This document shows, piece after piece, positions 27,560 through 36,517 of a DNA stretch of 64,000 nucleotides. A model generated the notes under the pieces. The model worked only from the letters and a program-made list of their open reading frames with translations, searched no databases and was not told the DNA's origin. A program made the position numbers and the translations under genes. Source of the DNA: an uncultured Phascolarctobacterium sp. (lineage in GTDB: Bacteria > Bacillota > Negativicutes > Acidaminococcales > Acidaminococcaceae). Numbering within the stretch: position 1 is the stretch's first letter; each line of letters opens with the position of its first letter. Where the stretch lies: assembly GCF_934190775.1 (NCBI RefSeq), contig NZ_CAKPTG010000001.1:124001-188000 (forward strand). The letters are read 5' to 3'.

Positions 27560-27665
27560 ATTTCACCAATCGTTACAATTATAGCGGTATTACCGCTCTT
27601 TGTCAAGTAAAAATGCTTTGTACGGATAAAAACTGTTATCAGTTACTATAACCTCATGCAAATGA

Positions 27666-28874
27666 CTACAGCTTGATGATTCTGCGACAGATGTTATAGG
27701 TATCGCGGGCAATAACCAGCTCCTCATTTGTCGGGATGACGAAAATCTTGACACGCGCACGACGCACGCTGATTTCGCGCTCCTTGCCGCGCACCTGGTT
27801 CAGTTCCGGATCAACGCGCGTGCCCAGATATTCCAGGCCATTGCAGATTTTGTCGCGCATAAAGGGAGAATTTTCTCCCAGGCCTGCAGTAAAGACAATC
27901 GCATCCACGCCGCCCATTGCTGCTACATAACCGCCGATATATTTTTTTACCTTGTAGGCAAAAACATCGATTGCCAGCTGGCTGCGGTCATCGCCGCGGT
28001 TAGCAGCACTTTCCAGATCACGGAAATCGCTGGACAGACCGCTGATGCCCAGAATACCACTGCGCCGGTTCAGATAATCATCTATCTGCTGCGCATTCAT
28101 ATTTTCCTTTTCCATCAGGAAGGGAATAATCGCCGGGTCAATCTCGCCGCTGCGGGTGCCCATAATCAGGCCTTCAAGCGGTGTGTAGCCCATGCTTGTA
28201 TCAATGGATTTGCCGTATTTAATTGCTGCAATGCTGGCACCATTGCCAAGGTGGCAGGTAATAATACGCAAATCATTCATATGCTCGTGCATCAGCTCTG
28301 CAGCACGCAGCGCCACATATTTGTGCGAAGTGCCATGGAAGCCGTAACGGCGCACGCCATATTTGACATACATTTCATAGGGCAGGCCGTAAAGATAGGC
28401 AACCTTAGGCATTGTCTGATGAAAGGCTGTATCAAACACAGCAACCTGCGGTGTTCCGCGCATAATCTCCATGCAAGCGTTAATGCCGTACAGGTTAGGC
28501 GGATTATGCAGAGGTGCAATTTCACAGCAAGCCTCAATACCGTGCAACACATCACTGGTAATCAGCACGCTGTCGGTAAAGCGCTCACCGCCATGCACAA
28601 CACGATGGCCTACAGCATCAATCTCGGACATATCCTTGATAACGCCATATTCCTTGCTCGTCAGCGCTTTAATCGCCAAGCGGATACCAACCTTATGGTC
28701 AGGAATTTCCTCTTTTATATCAATTGTGTATTTGCCTGCTGGCGTATGCTTCAGTGTGGAGCCTTCCATACCGATGCGTTCAATCAGGCCTTTGGCCATG
28801 ACATGCTCGCCTTCCATGTTTATCAGCTGATACTTGATGGAGGAGCTGCCACAATTTACTACGAAAACAATCAC
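27666..28874 (-). CDS. ackA: Acetate kinase
   Basis: It interconverts acetyl phosphate plus ADP with acetate plus ATP, the last step of acetogenic fermentation. The length is 402 residues. [14 protein letters not shown] is the phosphate-binding start, with [10 protein letters not shown] and the ATP-binding HLGNGAS motif later. The start is GTG (28874), six bases after GGGAGG; a longer reading lacks a ribosome site. No pta is in the window. The divergent neighbour tmcAL is a common companion. Confidence 0.95.
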   Translation of the reverse strand: MIVFVVNCGSSSIKYQLINMEGEHVMAKGLIERIGMEGSTLKHTPAGKYTIDIKEEIPDHKVGIRLAIKALTSKEYGVIKDMSEIDAVGHRVVHGGERFTDSVLITSDVLHGIEACCEIAPLHNPPNLYGINACMEIMRGTPQVAVFDTAFHQTMPKVAYLYGLPYEMYVKYGVRRYGFHGTSHKYVALRAAELMHEHMNDLRIITCHLGNGASIAAIKYGKSIDTSMGYTPLEGLIMGTRSGEIDPAIIPFLMEKENMNAQQIDDYLNRRSGILGISGLSSDFRDLESAANRGDDRSQLAIDVFAYKVKKYIGGYVAAMGGVDAIVFTAGLGENSPFMRDKICNGLEYLGTRVDPELNQVRGKEREISVRRARVKIFVIPTNEELVIARDTYNICRRIIKL

Positions 28875-29033
28875 AATAAACCTCCCGGTCAACGCCAAAT
28901 TTAATTCTAGTCATAAATACCAATATATTATTAGTATACACTATTCGTGGCTAATTGAACAGAAATATTTTCTCAATTCCCAGCCTATGATATAATAATA
29001 TTTATAGAGATAAGATATTGCGAGGTAAAATTT

Positions 29034-30212
29034 ATGCAGGCTACAGGCATCATTGCCGAATATAATCCATTTCATAACGGTCATCTTTATCATATACAGG
29101 AAACGAAGCGTTTGACGCAGCAGCCAGTCATCGTCGTAATGAGCGGCAGCTTTATGCAACGCGGCGAGCCTGCCATTTTAAGCAAATGGCAGCGCGCCGC
29201 CTTTGCTGTGCAGGGCGGTGCTGACCTGGTGCTGGAGCTTGGCTGCGCCTTTACGCTGCGCAGTGCCGAATTCTTTGCCAGGGGCGCTGTAGAGCTTCTG
29301 GCAGCCACTGGCTGCGTCAATACGCTTGCCTGCGGTACAGAACACCCGCAAAGTGATTTCGTGGCCGCAGCACGCCTTGCCTGCAGCGCTGAAGCGCAGG
29401 CAAGGCTGCGTGAGCTGCTGCAAAGCGGCAGCAGCTATGCACAGGCCTGGGAAAAAGTTTTAGGCGCACACACCGCCTTCCGCTCTCCCAACGACATTTT
29501 GGCGCTGGAATATACCAAGGCCCTGCTGCAAACTGCTGCAAGCATCAAACCGCTTTACCTGCAGCGTACAGACGAAGGCTATAACTCCACCGCCATCAGC
29601 AGCAGTATAGCCAGCGCCAGCGCGATTCGCCAGGCTTTAGCGCTCGGCAATGGCAGCTGGCAGCAGGCCACGCCTGCATACACGCATGCAGCACTTACAC
29701 TGGGCGGCTACGATGCGCAGCTTTTATGGCAGCTGCTGAAATACCGCCTGCTGCTGCTTACGCCGCAGCAGCTGGCCGAGCGCTGCGAGGCCAGTGAAGG
29801 TCTGGAGAACCTGCTCAGCAAGGCTGGCGACTGCGCTTGCCTGCAGGCAGCGCTCGCTGCCTGCAGCAGCAAGCGCTACACAGCCAGCCGCATCCGCCGA
29901 CTGCTGCTGCAAATACTGCTGGACCAGTCCAAAGCAGTATGGCAGCAGCAAAAGCCCGCCTACCTGCGCGTGCTGGCCTTTAATGACAACGGCCGTCAGC
30001 TGCTGCACCAGATGAAGACAAGCGCCAGCCTGCCACTCATAACCAAGTTAGGTCAAAACGCCTTAAACAATGACAACGCTACCTACCAAACGCAATTAGC
30101 ATTAGAAATAGCTGCTACCGACACATGGTCCCTGCTTCAGCATGACACCTCACTTAACCACAGCGGCAACGATTTTTATCAATCACCTATCTACGTCCGC
30201 AGCCAAAGCTAA
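29034..30212 (+). CDS. tmcAL: tRNA(Met) cytidine acetate ligase
   Basis: TmcAL (formerly YlbM) makes N4-acetylcytidine at the wobble base of elongator tRNA-Met from acetate and ATP. The 392-residue protein has the nucleotidyltransferase signature GIIAEYNPFHNGHLYHI and the following VVMSGSFMQRGEPAI. It is divergent from ackA, which sets the acetate pool; that link is only suggestive. A promoter-like TATAAT lies near 28990. A bidirectional terminator follows. Confidence 0.93.
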   Translation: MQATGIIAEYNPFHNGHLYHIQETKRLTQQPVIVVMSGSFMQRGEPAILSKWQRAAFAVQGGADLVLELGCAFTLRSAEFFARGAVELLAATGCVNTLACGTEHPQSDFVAAARLACSAEAQARLRELLQSGSSYAQAWEKVLGAHTAFRSPNDILALEYTKALLQTAASIKPLYLQRTDEGYNSTAISSSIASASAIRQALALGNGSWQQATPAYTHAALTLGGYDAQLLWQLLKYRLLLLTPQQLAERCEASEGLENLLSKAGDCACLQAALAACSSKRYTASRIRRLLLQILLDQSKAVWQQQKPAYLRVLAFNDNGRQLLHQMKTSASLPLITKLGQNALNNDNATYQTQLALEIAATDTWSLLQHDTSLNHSGNDFYQSPIYVRSQS

Positions 30213-30248
30213 ACATCGCTGTCAAACAACTAAAATACTGCTTAAACA

Positions 30249-30301
30249 ACAAAAAGCTGTAACGTCAGCATCACACATGTGATGCCTCGTTACAGCTTTT
30301 A
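30249..30301. terminator. Bidirectional terminator
   Basis: AAAAGCTGTAACG and CGTTACAGCTTTT pair outside an inner hairpin GCATCACA..TGTGATGC, between convergent genes. Confidence 0.85.
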
Positions 30302-30316
30302 TAATGCACTTGTTTC

Positions 30317-30916
30317 TTATTCTTCTTCAGCAGCTTCCGGCTCCGGTGTCTCTTCCGGTACCTGCGGATGCTGTATGTTATTCATTTCTTCCTTAACACT
30401 TTGGATGTTTTCCTTAAGTCCGCCCAAAGCACTGGTCAGATTACCACTCAAAAATTCAAGCATATCATCAGCATACTTCAGTGAAGACTGCTTAACCTGT
30501 AAAGCATACTCATCAGCAGCAAGTTTGGTTTCCTCCTGATAGCGCAGTGCATTAGCCTTAACATCCTCTGCTACAGCATTAGCCTGCTTAACAATCTCCT
30601 CCTGCTGTACCTTAGCATCAGCCTCGGCCTGAGCAACACTTACAATACGCTCTGCCTCTTCCTTAGCCTGCTGCACAATACGGTCGGCATCAGCATAGGC
30701 CTTATCGACAATATTCTTCTGCTCCTCCAGCACCTGGTTGGCACTTTTGATTTCGCGCGGAATTGCTTCCTTGAGATCATCAATAATATTCAGCAAATCG
30801 TTTTCATCAAGCATAATCTTATCCATCAAAGGAACACGTCTTGCATTAGAAACCAAATCAAGAAATTCGTCAAAAAGTCCATCGAGTGCTACATTAGTTT
30901 TGTTGCGTTCAATCAT
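30317..30916 (-). CDS. Coiled-coil protein, DivIVA/ATP-synthase-b-like
   Basis: A 199-residue, highly charged helical protein. Residues about 40-150 form a long coiled coil rich in A, E, K and Q (IVQQAKEEAERIVSVAQAEA), and the tail is acidic (EETPEPEAAEEE). Such proteins resemble DivIVA or stator b-subunit helices; the true role is unknown. It is the third gene of a likely operon after rsmD and coaD. Confidence 0.7.
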   Translation of the reverse strand: MIERNKTNVALDGLFDEFLDLVSNARRVPLMDKIMLDENDLLNIIDDLKEAIPREIKSANQVLEEQKNIVDKAYADADRIVQQAKEEAERIVSVAQAEADAKVQQEEIVKQANAVAEDVKANALRYQEETKLAADEYALQVKQSSLKYADDMLEFLSGNLTSALGGLKENIQSVKEEMNNIQHPQVPEETPEPEAAEEE

Positions 30917-30936
30917 GTTATCATCCCCACTCTAAT

Positions 30937-31428
30937 CTATTCAAACTTTTGGTAAACGTGCTTACGAACGCGTTCTTCTATGCATTCAGGCACTAAATCC
31001 TTTAATTGACCGCCGAAGGTTGCCAGCTCACGCACACCGGAAGAGCTGACAAAGGAATATTTTGCATTTGTCATGATGAAAACTGTTTCCAAATCATTAT
31101 CAATTTTTTTCAGCAGCAGCGCTCTTTGAAATTCGTATTCAAAATCAGTAAAAGCGCGCAGACCTCTGACAATAAAAGGAGCCTCTTCCCTTTTGCAGAA
31201 TTCATTCAACAGACCGGAAAAGCAGGTTACCTTTACGTTAGGAATATGCTTAGTTGCTTCTTTAAGCATTTCCACACGCTCTTCCATAGAAAACATTGCC
31301 TTATCCTTACCAGGATTATGAAAAACGCTGATAATCAGCTCGTCAAACATCGCACTTGCTCTTTCAAAAATATCAATATGACCCTTGGTAACAGGATCAA
31401 AGCTTCCTGGACAAACTGCTCTGCGCAT
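30937..31428 (-). CDS. coaD: Phosphopantetheine adenylyltransferase
   Basis: The fourth step of coenzyme A synthesis, transferring AMP to 4'-phosphopantetheine. MRRAVCPGSFDPVTKGHIDI holds the nucleotidyltransferase TxGH motif, and YSFVSSSGVREL is the second ATP site. The 163-residue length is standard from ATG 31428, which has AGGAGGT six bases ahead; an upstream extension has none. Confidence 0.96.
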   Translation of the reverse strand: MRRAVCPGSFDPVTKGHIDIFERASAMFDELIISVFHNPGKDKAMFSMEERVEMLKEATKHIPNVKVTCFSGLLNEFCKREEAPFIVRGLRAFTDFEYEFQRALLLKKIDNDLETVFIMTNAKYSFVSSSGVRELATFGGQLKDLVPECIEERVRKHVYQKFE

Positions 31429-31547
31429 AGCCAGACCTCCTAATCTATCCTTAACCGGAACCCGATCAAAGAAAACCCTATTATATATCTTGTCTTTTAT
31501 TCGACATAAAAGCTGATAATCCTTTTTATTTCCCAAAAATATTATAA

Positions 31548-32105
31548 TTACAAAGGATTATAACAAATAAAATCTACCAACGTTTCGCCATAGCGGCTGC
31601 TACGCACCAGCTCACAGCCTACAGGCAGCTCCGGCAACGCATTATGCGCACTGCGCTCTACTACCAGATAGCCACCGGGACACAAAAAAGAGCGTCTGCC
31701 CAAAAGCGCAATAATCTGCTCTATCCAGCCCTTGTTGTACGGCGGATCGCAAAAGGCAAAATCAAACTGCTCCCCTGCTGCCGCCAGCCTTTCTGCAACA
31801 GCCGGAGCGCTGCCCTGCAGCACTCTGCAGTCAGCCTCTGCGCGGCACTTGGCAATATTGCTGCGCACCAGGCGCAAAGATTCCTTGCTGGCATCAATAA
31901 ATGTAACAGCTGCAGCACCGCGGCTCCAGCTTTCCAGCCCCAGGTTGCCTGTACCTGCAAACAGGTCCAGCACTGTGGCACCAATAATTTTACTGCCTAT
32001 AATATTAAAAACGGATTCCTTAACCCTGTCCGCAGTCGGCCGTACATCATAGGTTTTCGGTACAGTCAGCTGCAGGCCACGGGCCTTGCCGGTGATTATT
32101 CTCAT
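31548..32105 (-). CDS. rsmD: 16S rRNA (guanine966-N2)-methyltransferase
   Basis: A SAM-dependent Rossmann methyltransferase of about 185 residues. It starts MRIITGKARGLQL, contains the SAM loop VLDLFAGTGNLGLE and the catalytic DPPY (FCDPPYNKG). It targets G966 of 16S rRNA. The neighbouring coaD is its normal partner. ATG 32105 follows GAGGAG. Confidence 0.95.
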   Translation of the reverse strand: MRIITGKARGLQLTVPKTYDVRPTADRVKESVFNIIGSKIIGATVLDLFAGTGNLGLESWSRGAAAVTFIDASKESLRLVRSNIAKCRAEADCRVLQGSAPAVAERLAAAGEQFDFAFCDPPYNKGWIEQIIALLGRRSFLCPGGYLVVERSAHNALPELPVGCELVRSSRYGETLVDFICYNPL

Positions 32106-32148
32106 ATACTGCTCCTCTATGTTATAATTGTGGTGAGATGGCATTTCG

Positions 32149-32277
32149 CCCCCTTTCGCCTCACTTCGTTCGGCACCTTCCCCGTAGGGGAAGGCAAGCA
32201 GTCAGCTTTCGCAATCACTTTCTCGCCTGCCCCATCGGGGAAGGTGTCAGCGAATGTAATGAGCTGACGGAAGGGGG
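32149..32277. repeat. Palindromic intergenic element (MITE-like)
   Basis: About 130 bases bounded by CCCCCTTTCG on the left and CGGAAGGGGG on the right, containing two internal hairpins (CCTTCCCCGTAGGGGAAGG, and TGCCCCATCGGGGAAGG). The right half in reverse matches the left half in outline. It carries no gene. It probably belongs to a dispersed genomic repeat family. Confidence 0.65.
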
Positions 32278-32324
32278 AAATTAATCTTAAACATTCTCTA
32301 CATTTTCTTTCAAAGGACACCTTT

Positions 32325-33983
32325 ATGCGCAATTCAAGCAAAATAATCTTAACAATTTGCTCCATACTGCTAGTGGCAGGCATCTGCTTACGCCTGTCGT
32401 TGCCCTCAAGCACTCCGCTCCAACTGGCGCAAGCGACGCCAACGCAAAGCGTCCTGCTGCTGCCGCTCGACAGCCGCCCTGTTTGTAGCACCATGGTGCA
32501 AAAACTGGGCGCGCTTGCAGGCCTAAATGTAATTTTACCGCCAAAAAGCTATCTTGACAACTACCAGACGCCCGCTGACAGACAAAAACTTTTCCAATGG
32601 CTGCAGACAAATCAGCTATTATGCGATTACAGCATCATTTCTGCCGACAACCTGCTGCATGGCGGCCTGCTGGCCGCCCGCATGAACACCGCCACTCCGT
32701 CTGAGGAAGATGCACTGCTCAAGCAGTTGCAGGAGCTGCCAATAACAAAGCAGCAGGCAATTTTTTCCGTCATTCCGCGCTTGCTCGTCAGTGACCAGCT
32801 TTTACCCGACCGCTGGTACCAATACCAGCTGATGCGTTATTCCCAGCTTGCCGATATGGTGCGCATCACCGGCAGCTTCGCCCTTACGCAGGAGCTGCGC
32901 CGCACCGAAGCTAAAATTCCCGCCAAGGTTTTGGATAAATATCGCAGCCGTTATCAGCAAAGCGACCGCTTTAACCTGGGCCTGCTTAAGCTTGCCACAG
33001 ATGACAGACAGATAACCTTCGGTCAGGACGATGCTTCGCCCATCGGACTGCCGCACGCCAGTGCCGTCAGGCTGCAAAGCAGCATCACTGCCCAGCAAAA
33101 ACAAAAGCAGGCACAGCTCACCTACGGCGCAGATGAAATCGCCACCCTGCTGCTCACGCGATACTATCTGCAGCAAAGCGGCTGGCAGCCCAAGGTTTAC
33201 CTGCATTATGCTTCTCCTAAAGCGGAAGGTACAGATATGCCCTACATGGCAGTCTGCGTCGGTGCAGCACTGCGCAACCAGCTGAAGCTCATGGGAGCTT
33301 CAGAAGTAAGCACGCCGGATAGTGCAGACCTCATCTGCTATGTTAACTGCGGTAACGACGATTTCCGTCCGTCTGCCAAGCAGGTACAGGAGCTACTGCA
33401 AATGCTGGACCAAGGTTATAAGGTTGCACTAGTCGACAGCAGCGCCAATTTTGAAGCAGAAGAGCTGCTGCTGCCCCAGCTTTTGGCAAACAACGTGCAA
33501 GTCAATAAGCTCGCTGCTTACGCCGCCTGGAACACCTTCAGCAATTCGTCAGGCACAGCTTTGGCACAGGGACTGCTTTTCTGCGGCCGTCTGCGTCAGC
33601 TGCAGGCAGCAGGTGCGAACACCGAGCGGCTGGCAGCACTCTACGCTGCTAACCTGAGCTTCACGGCAGAACGTATCCTCGAGGATTACTATTACCAAAA
33701 GCTGGTGCATCCCAAACTGCGACAAACACTGGAAGCCTTTGGTACAAATCCCGTAAAGCTGGACAGCGAAGATAAAACGGCAACAGAGCAATATATTCAG
33801 GGAAAGCTCAGCCTGCAGGCATATAAGCTGCTACACGATAATTTGGGACGCACGCCCTTTTATCAGCAAAACGGGCAAAGCTATTATCTGCGTGATCTTA
33901 CCGTCGGCGCCAAGCTCCCTTGGGCAAGAATTTTCGAGGTGGAGCTGCAGGTGTGGACGCATACAGGCGTAAAAACAGAATAA
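32325..33983 (+). CDS. DUF4127 family exported protein, copy 1
   Basis: A 552-residue protein with an N-terminal membrane segment or signal (residues about 7-26) and then the DUF4127 domain, which begins VLLLPLDSRPVCST and includes NLLHGGLLAARM and GQDDASPIGL. The function of DUF4127 is not known; its conserved D, H and N residues suggest an enzyme outside the cytoplasm. A second member lies 2.5 kb away beyond thrS. A terminator follows. Confidence 0.85.
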   Translation: MRNSSKIILTICSILLVAGICLRLSLPSSTPLQLAQATPTQSVLLLPLDSRPVCSTMVQKLGALAGLNVILPPKSYLDNYQTPADRQKLFQWLQTNQLLCDYSIISADNLLHGGLLAARMNTATPSEEDALLKQLQELPITKQQAIFSVIPRLLVSDQLLPDRWYQYQLMRYSQLADMVRITGSFALTQELRRTEAKIPAKVLDKYRSRYQQSDRFNLGLLKLATDDRQITFGQDDASPIGLPHASAVRLQSSITAQQKQKQAQLTYGADEIATLLLTRYYLQQSGWQPKVYLHYASPKAEGTDMPYMAVCVGAALRNQLKLMGASEVSTPDSADLICYVNCGNDDFRPSAKQVQELLQMLDQGYKVALVDSSANFEAEELLLPQLLANNVQVNKLAAYAAWNTFSNSSGTALAQGLLFCGRLRQLQAAGANTERLAALYAANLSFTAERILEDYYYQKLVHPKLRQTLEAFGTNPVKLDSEDKTATEQYIQGKLSLQAYKLLHDNLGRTPFYQQNGQSYYLRDLTVGAKLPWARIFEVELQVWTHTGVKTE

Positions 33984-34014
33984 AATTTTACTTTGTACTT
34001 ATTTTAAAGCAAGA

Positions 34015-34055
34015 CAAAAAACTGCCCCGCTTGTAAGCGGGGCAGTTTCCTTCAG
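34015..34055 (+). terminator. Rho-independent terminator
   Basis: AAACTGCCCCGCTT and AAGCGGGGCAGTTT pair around a short loop; it ends DUF4127 copy 1 and may also serve thrS on the other strand. Confidence 0.8.
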
Positions 34056-34075
34056 CTGTCGGCTATGCCGTCAGC

Positions 34076-35986
34076 TTATTTTTTCTCTTTAATTTCTTCT
34101 TGCAGCATGGAGATAAATTCATCCTGAGGCATAGCACCGATATCGCCTTCACCACGACGGCGTACATTTACAGTGCCTTCTTCCATTTCCTTGTCGCCAA
34201 CAACCAAGGTGTAAGGAACCTTTTGTACCTGTGCTTCACGAATCTTATAACCAAGCTTCTCATTGCGGTCATCAAGGTGTACACGCAGGCCAAGGTCAAA
34301 CATCTTGTCAGCCAGCTTTTTAGCATATTCAACATGCTTGTCGGTAATCGGCAGAATACGAACCTGGCAAGGAGCCAGCCAAGCCGGGAAAGCACCGGCA
34401 TAGTTTTCAATCAGGATGCCAATGAAGCGTTCAATAGAACCATACACAACGCGGTGAATCATAACAGGACGATGCTTCAGGCCATCCTCACCGGTATAGG
34501 TCAGTTCAAAACGTTCCGGCAGCTGCATATCCAATTGGATAGTACCGCACTGCCAGGTACGGCCGATGGAGTCGGTCAGATGGAAGTCAATCTTAGGACC
34601 ATAGAAAGCACCGTCACCTTCGTTGACTACGTAATCAAGACCGCAATCCTCCAACGCATCTCTCAGGCCTTGGGTTGCCAGCTCCCAGGTAGCGTCATCG
34701 CCCATGGAATTTTCCGGACGGGTAGACAGTTCTGCATGATATTTCAGACCGAAGGTTGCATAAACCTCGTCAAACAGACTGATTACATTCTTAATCTCGC
34801 TACGAATCTGGCTGGGCATCATAAAGATATGCGCATCATCCTGAGTAAAGCAACGTACACGGAACAGTCCGTGCAGAGCACCGCTGAGCTCATGACGGTG
34901 TACAAGACCAAGTTCACCGGCACGGATAGGCAGTTCCTTATAGGAATGCGGATGCAGCTTGTAAACCAGCATACCACCAGGACAGTTCATCGGTTTAATA
35001 GCATAATCCTGCTCATCAATCTGAGTGAAGTACATGTTTTCTTTGTAATGATCCCAGTGACCGGAGGTTTCCCAAAGCTTACGGGACAGAATCATCGGGG
35101 TTTTGATTTCTTCATAACCATAACGGCGATGAACCTGACGCCAGTAGTTAATCAGCTCGTTACGGATAACCATGCCGTTCGGCAGGAAGAACGGGAAGCC
35201 GGGGCCTTCATCCATAATAGCAAACAAATCCAGCTCCTTGCCCAGCTTACGATGGTCACGTTTAGCAGCTTCTTCCAGCATATGCAGATAAGCATCAAGC
35301 TCTTCCTTGCTGGGGAATGCAGTACCATAAATGCGCTGCAGCATTTTGTTCTTTTCGTTACCGCGCCAGTAAGCACCTGCAATACTCTGCAGTTTAAATG
35401 CTTTTACTCTGCCGGTAGACGGGCAGTGAGGACCGGCACAGAGGTCGGTGAAATCACCTTGGGTATAGGTGCTGATGATTGCATCCTCAGGCAGGTCATT
35501 AATCAGCTCAACCTTATATTTTTCATCTTTAGCAGCAAACATTGCCAAAGCTTCACTGCGCGGCAGTTCTGCACGCTGCAGAGGAATATTCTGTTTAACA
35601 ATTTTTGCCATTTCCTTTTCGATAGCCTGCAAGTCCTCCGGAGTAAAGGTATGCTCGCTGTCCAAATCATAGTAGAAGCCGTTGGCAATAGCAGGACCGA
35701 TAGCAAATTTAACATCCGGGAACAAATGCTGAATAGCCTGAGCCATAACGTGTGCAGCAGTATGCCGGATTGCATGCAGACCCTCCGGAGTATCCGGTGT
35801 AACAAATTCTACTGCTGCATCATGCTCCAGCTTATCGCTCAAATCCTTGTTGACACCGTCAACAACAGCCAGCAGAGCCTGTTTACCCAGCTTTTGGGAA
35901 ATACTCTTGGCAATGTCCAGCAAAGTTGTGCCGGCAGCAAATTCCTTGACGCTGCCATCTTTCAAAGTAATCTTGATATCAGCCAT
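34076..35986 (-). CDS. thrS: Threonyl-tRNA synthetase
   Basis: A class II synthetase charging tRNA-Thr, 636 residues. In order: TGS domain (MADIKITLKDGSVKEF), the editing domain with HAIRHTAAHVMAQA and the C..H site CAGPHCPSTG, the catalytic core with motif 2 and zinc ligands (MNCPGGMLVYK), and the anticodon-binding end. A T-box leader stands upstream, so expression should respond to uncharged tRNA-Thr. Confidence 0.97.
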   Translation of the reverse strand: MADIKITLKDGSVKEFAAGTTLLDIAKSISQKLGKQALLAVVDGVNKDLSDKLEHDAAVEFVTPDTPEGLHAIRHTAAHVMAQAIQHLFPDVKFAIGPAIANGFYYDLDSEHTFTPEDLQAIEKEMAKIVKQNIPLQRAELPRSEALAMFAAKDEKYKVELINDLPEDAIISTYTQGDFTDLCAGPHCPSTGRVKAFKLQSIAGAYWRGNEKNKMLQRIYGTAFPSKEELDAYLHMLEEAAKRDHRKLGKELDLFAIMDEGPGFPFFLPNGMVIRNELINYWRQVHRRYGYEEIKTPMILSRKLWETSGHWDHYKENMYFTQIDEQDYAIKPMNCPGGMLVYKLHPHSYKELPIRAGELGLVHRHELSGALHGLFRVRCFTQDDAHIFMMPSQIRSEIKNVISLFDEVYATFGLKYHAELSTRPENSMGDDATWELATQGLRDALEDCGLDYVVNEGDGAFYGPKIDFHLTDSIGRTWQCGTIQLDMQLPERFELTYTGEDGLKHRPVMIHRVVYGSIERFIGILIENYAGAFPAWLAPCQVRILPITDKHVEYAKKLADKMFDLGLRVHLDDRNEKLGYKIREAQVQKVPYTLVVGDKEMEEGTVNVRRRGEGDIGAMPQDEFISMLQEEIKEKK

Positions 35987-36074
35987 AATTATCCTCCTCT
36001 AAATTACGCAGTAACACGCAATATTTTTCTTAAGCCTTCCGAAACCTCAGCTTACCCGCCTGTTATTTTTATTA

Positions 36075-36335
36075 AAAATAAAAATAACCCCAATCCCTCT
36101 GCAAAAAGGGACGGAGTTTTCCGCGGTTCCACCCTGATTGACTTATATATTAAGCCCACTCGGTACCGTTAACGCCGGTAATACGGACTGGCATACTTGC
36201 TTGCGCGTTCCGCAGTCAGTTTGAAGGCGGTGCGCCCTTCGTTTCCTTTCTGCTGCTCTCAGCCACGGCAGCATTTTCTGTAGAACCCTCCACGACGGCA
36301 ATTCCTTCGCATTACTGTTAATATTTTTACTTACT
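36075..36335 (-). promoter_or_regulatory. T-box leader of thrS
   Basis: The minus-strand leader contains the T-box core GGGTGGAACCGCGG (36121-36134), followed by a terminator stem (CTCCGTCCC with GGGATTGGGG) and a T-rich tail. Upstream lies a long structured stem I region with GC-rich helices. T-boxes read uncharged tRNA through a specifier codon; ACC (Thr) occurs twice in the leader (in GCGCACCGCC and in TATTACCGGC), and which one is the specifier cannot be decided here. Confidence 0.92.
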
Positions 36336-36340
36336 CGTTT

Positions 36341-36368
36341 ATTATAGCACACCGGCAATGCTTGTCAA
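36341..36368 (-). promoter_or_regulatory. thrS promoter
   Basis: Minus-strand -35 TTGACA (36363-36368) and -10 TATAAT (36341-36346) with a 16-base spacer, placing the start of the T-box RNA near 36334. Confidence 0.75.
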
Positions 36369-36517
36369 GCTTGCACTGGAAAAAACTTTTATTTCATTGT
36401 ATAATAATAGAATAAATTCTTCCACTTGTAAATATACTACAAATTTAGGCTTTTGAGTATGTATATTAACTATTGTAAAACACTATTTGAACTTTTAATA
36501 ACAAAGGAGGCGTAAGC

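Noticed and set aside
34100..36172. A 690-codon open frame on the plus strand opposite thrS
   Set aside because: It mirrors the codon use of thrS and runs through the T-box leader; no start signal or domain supports it.
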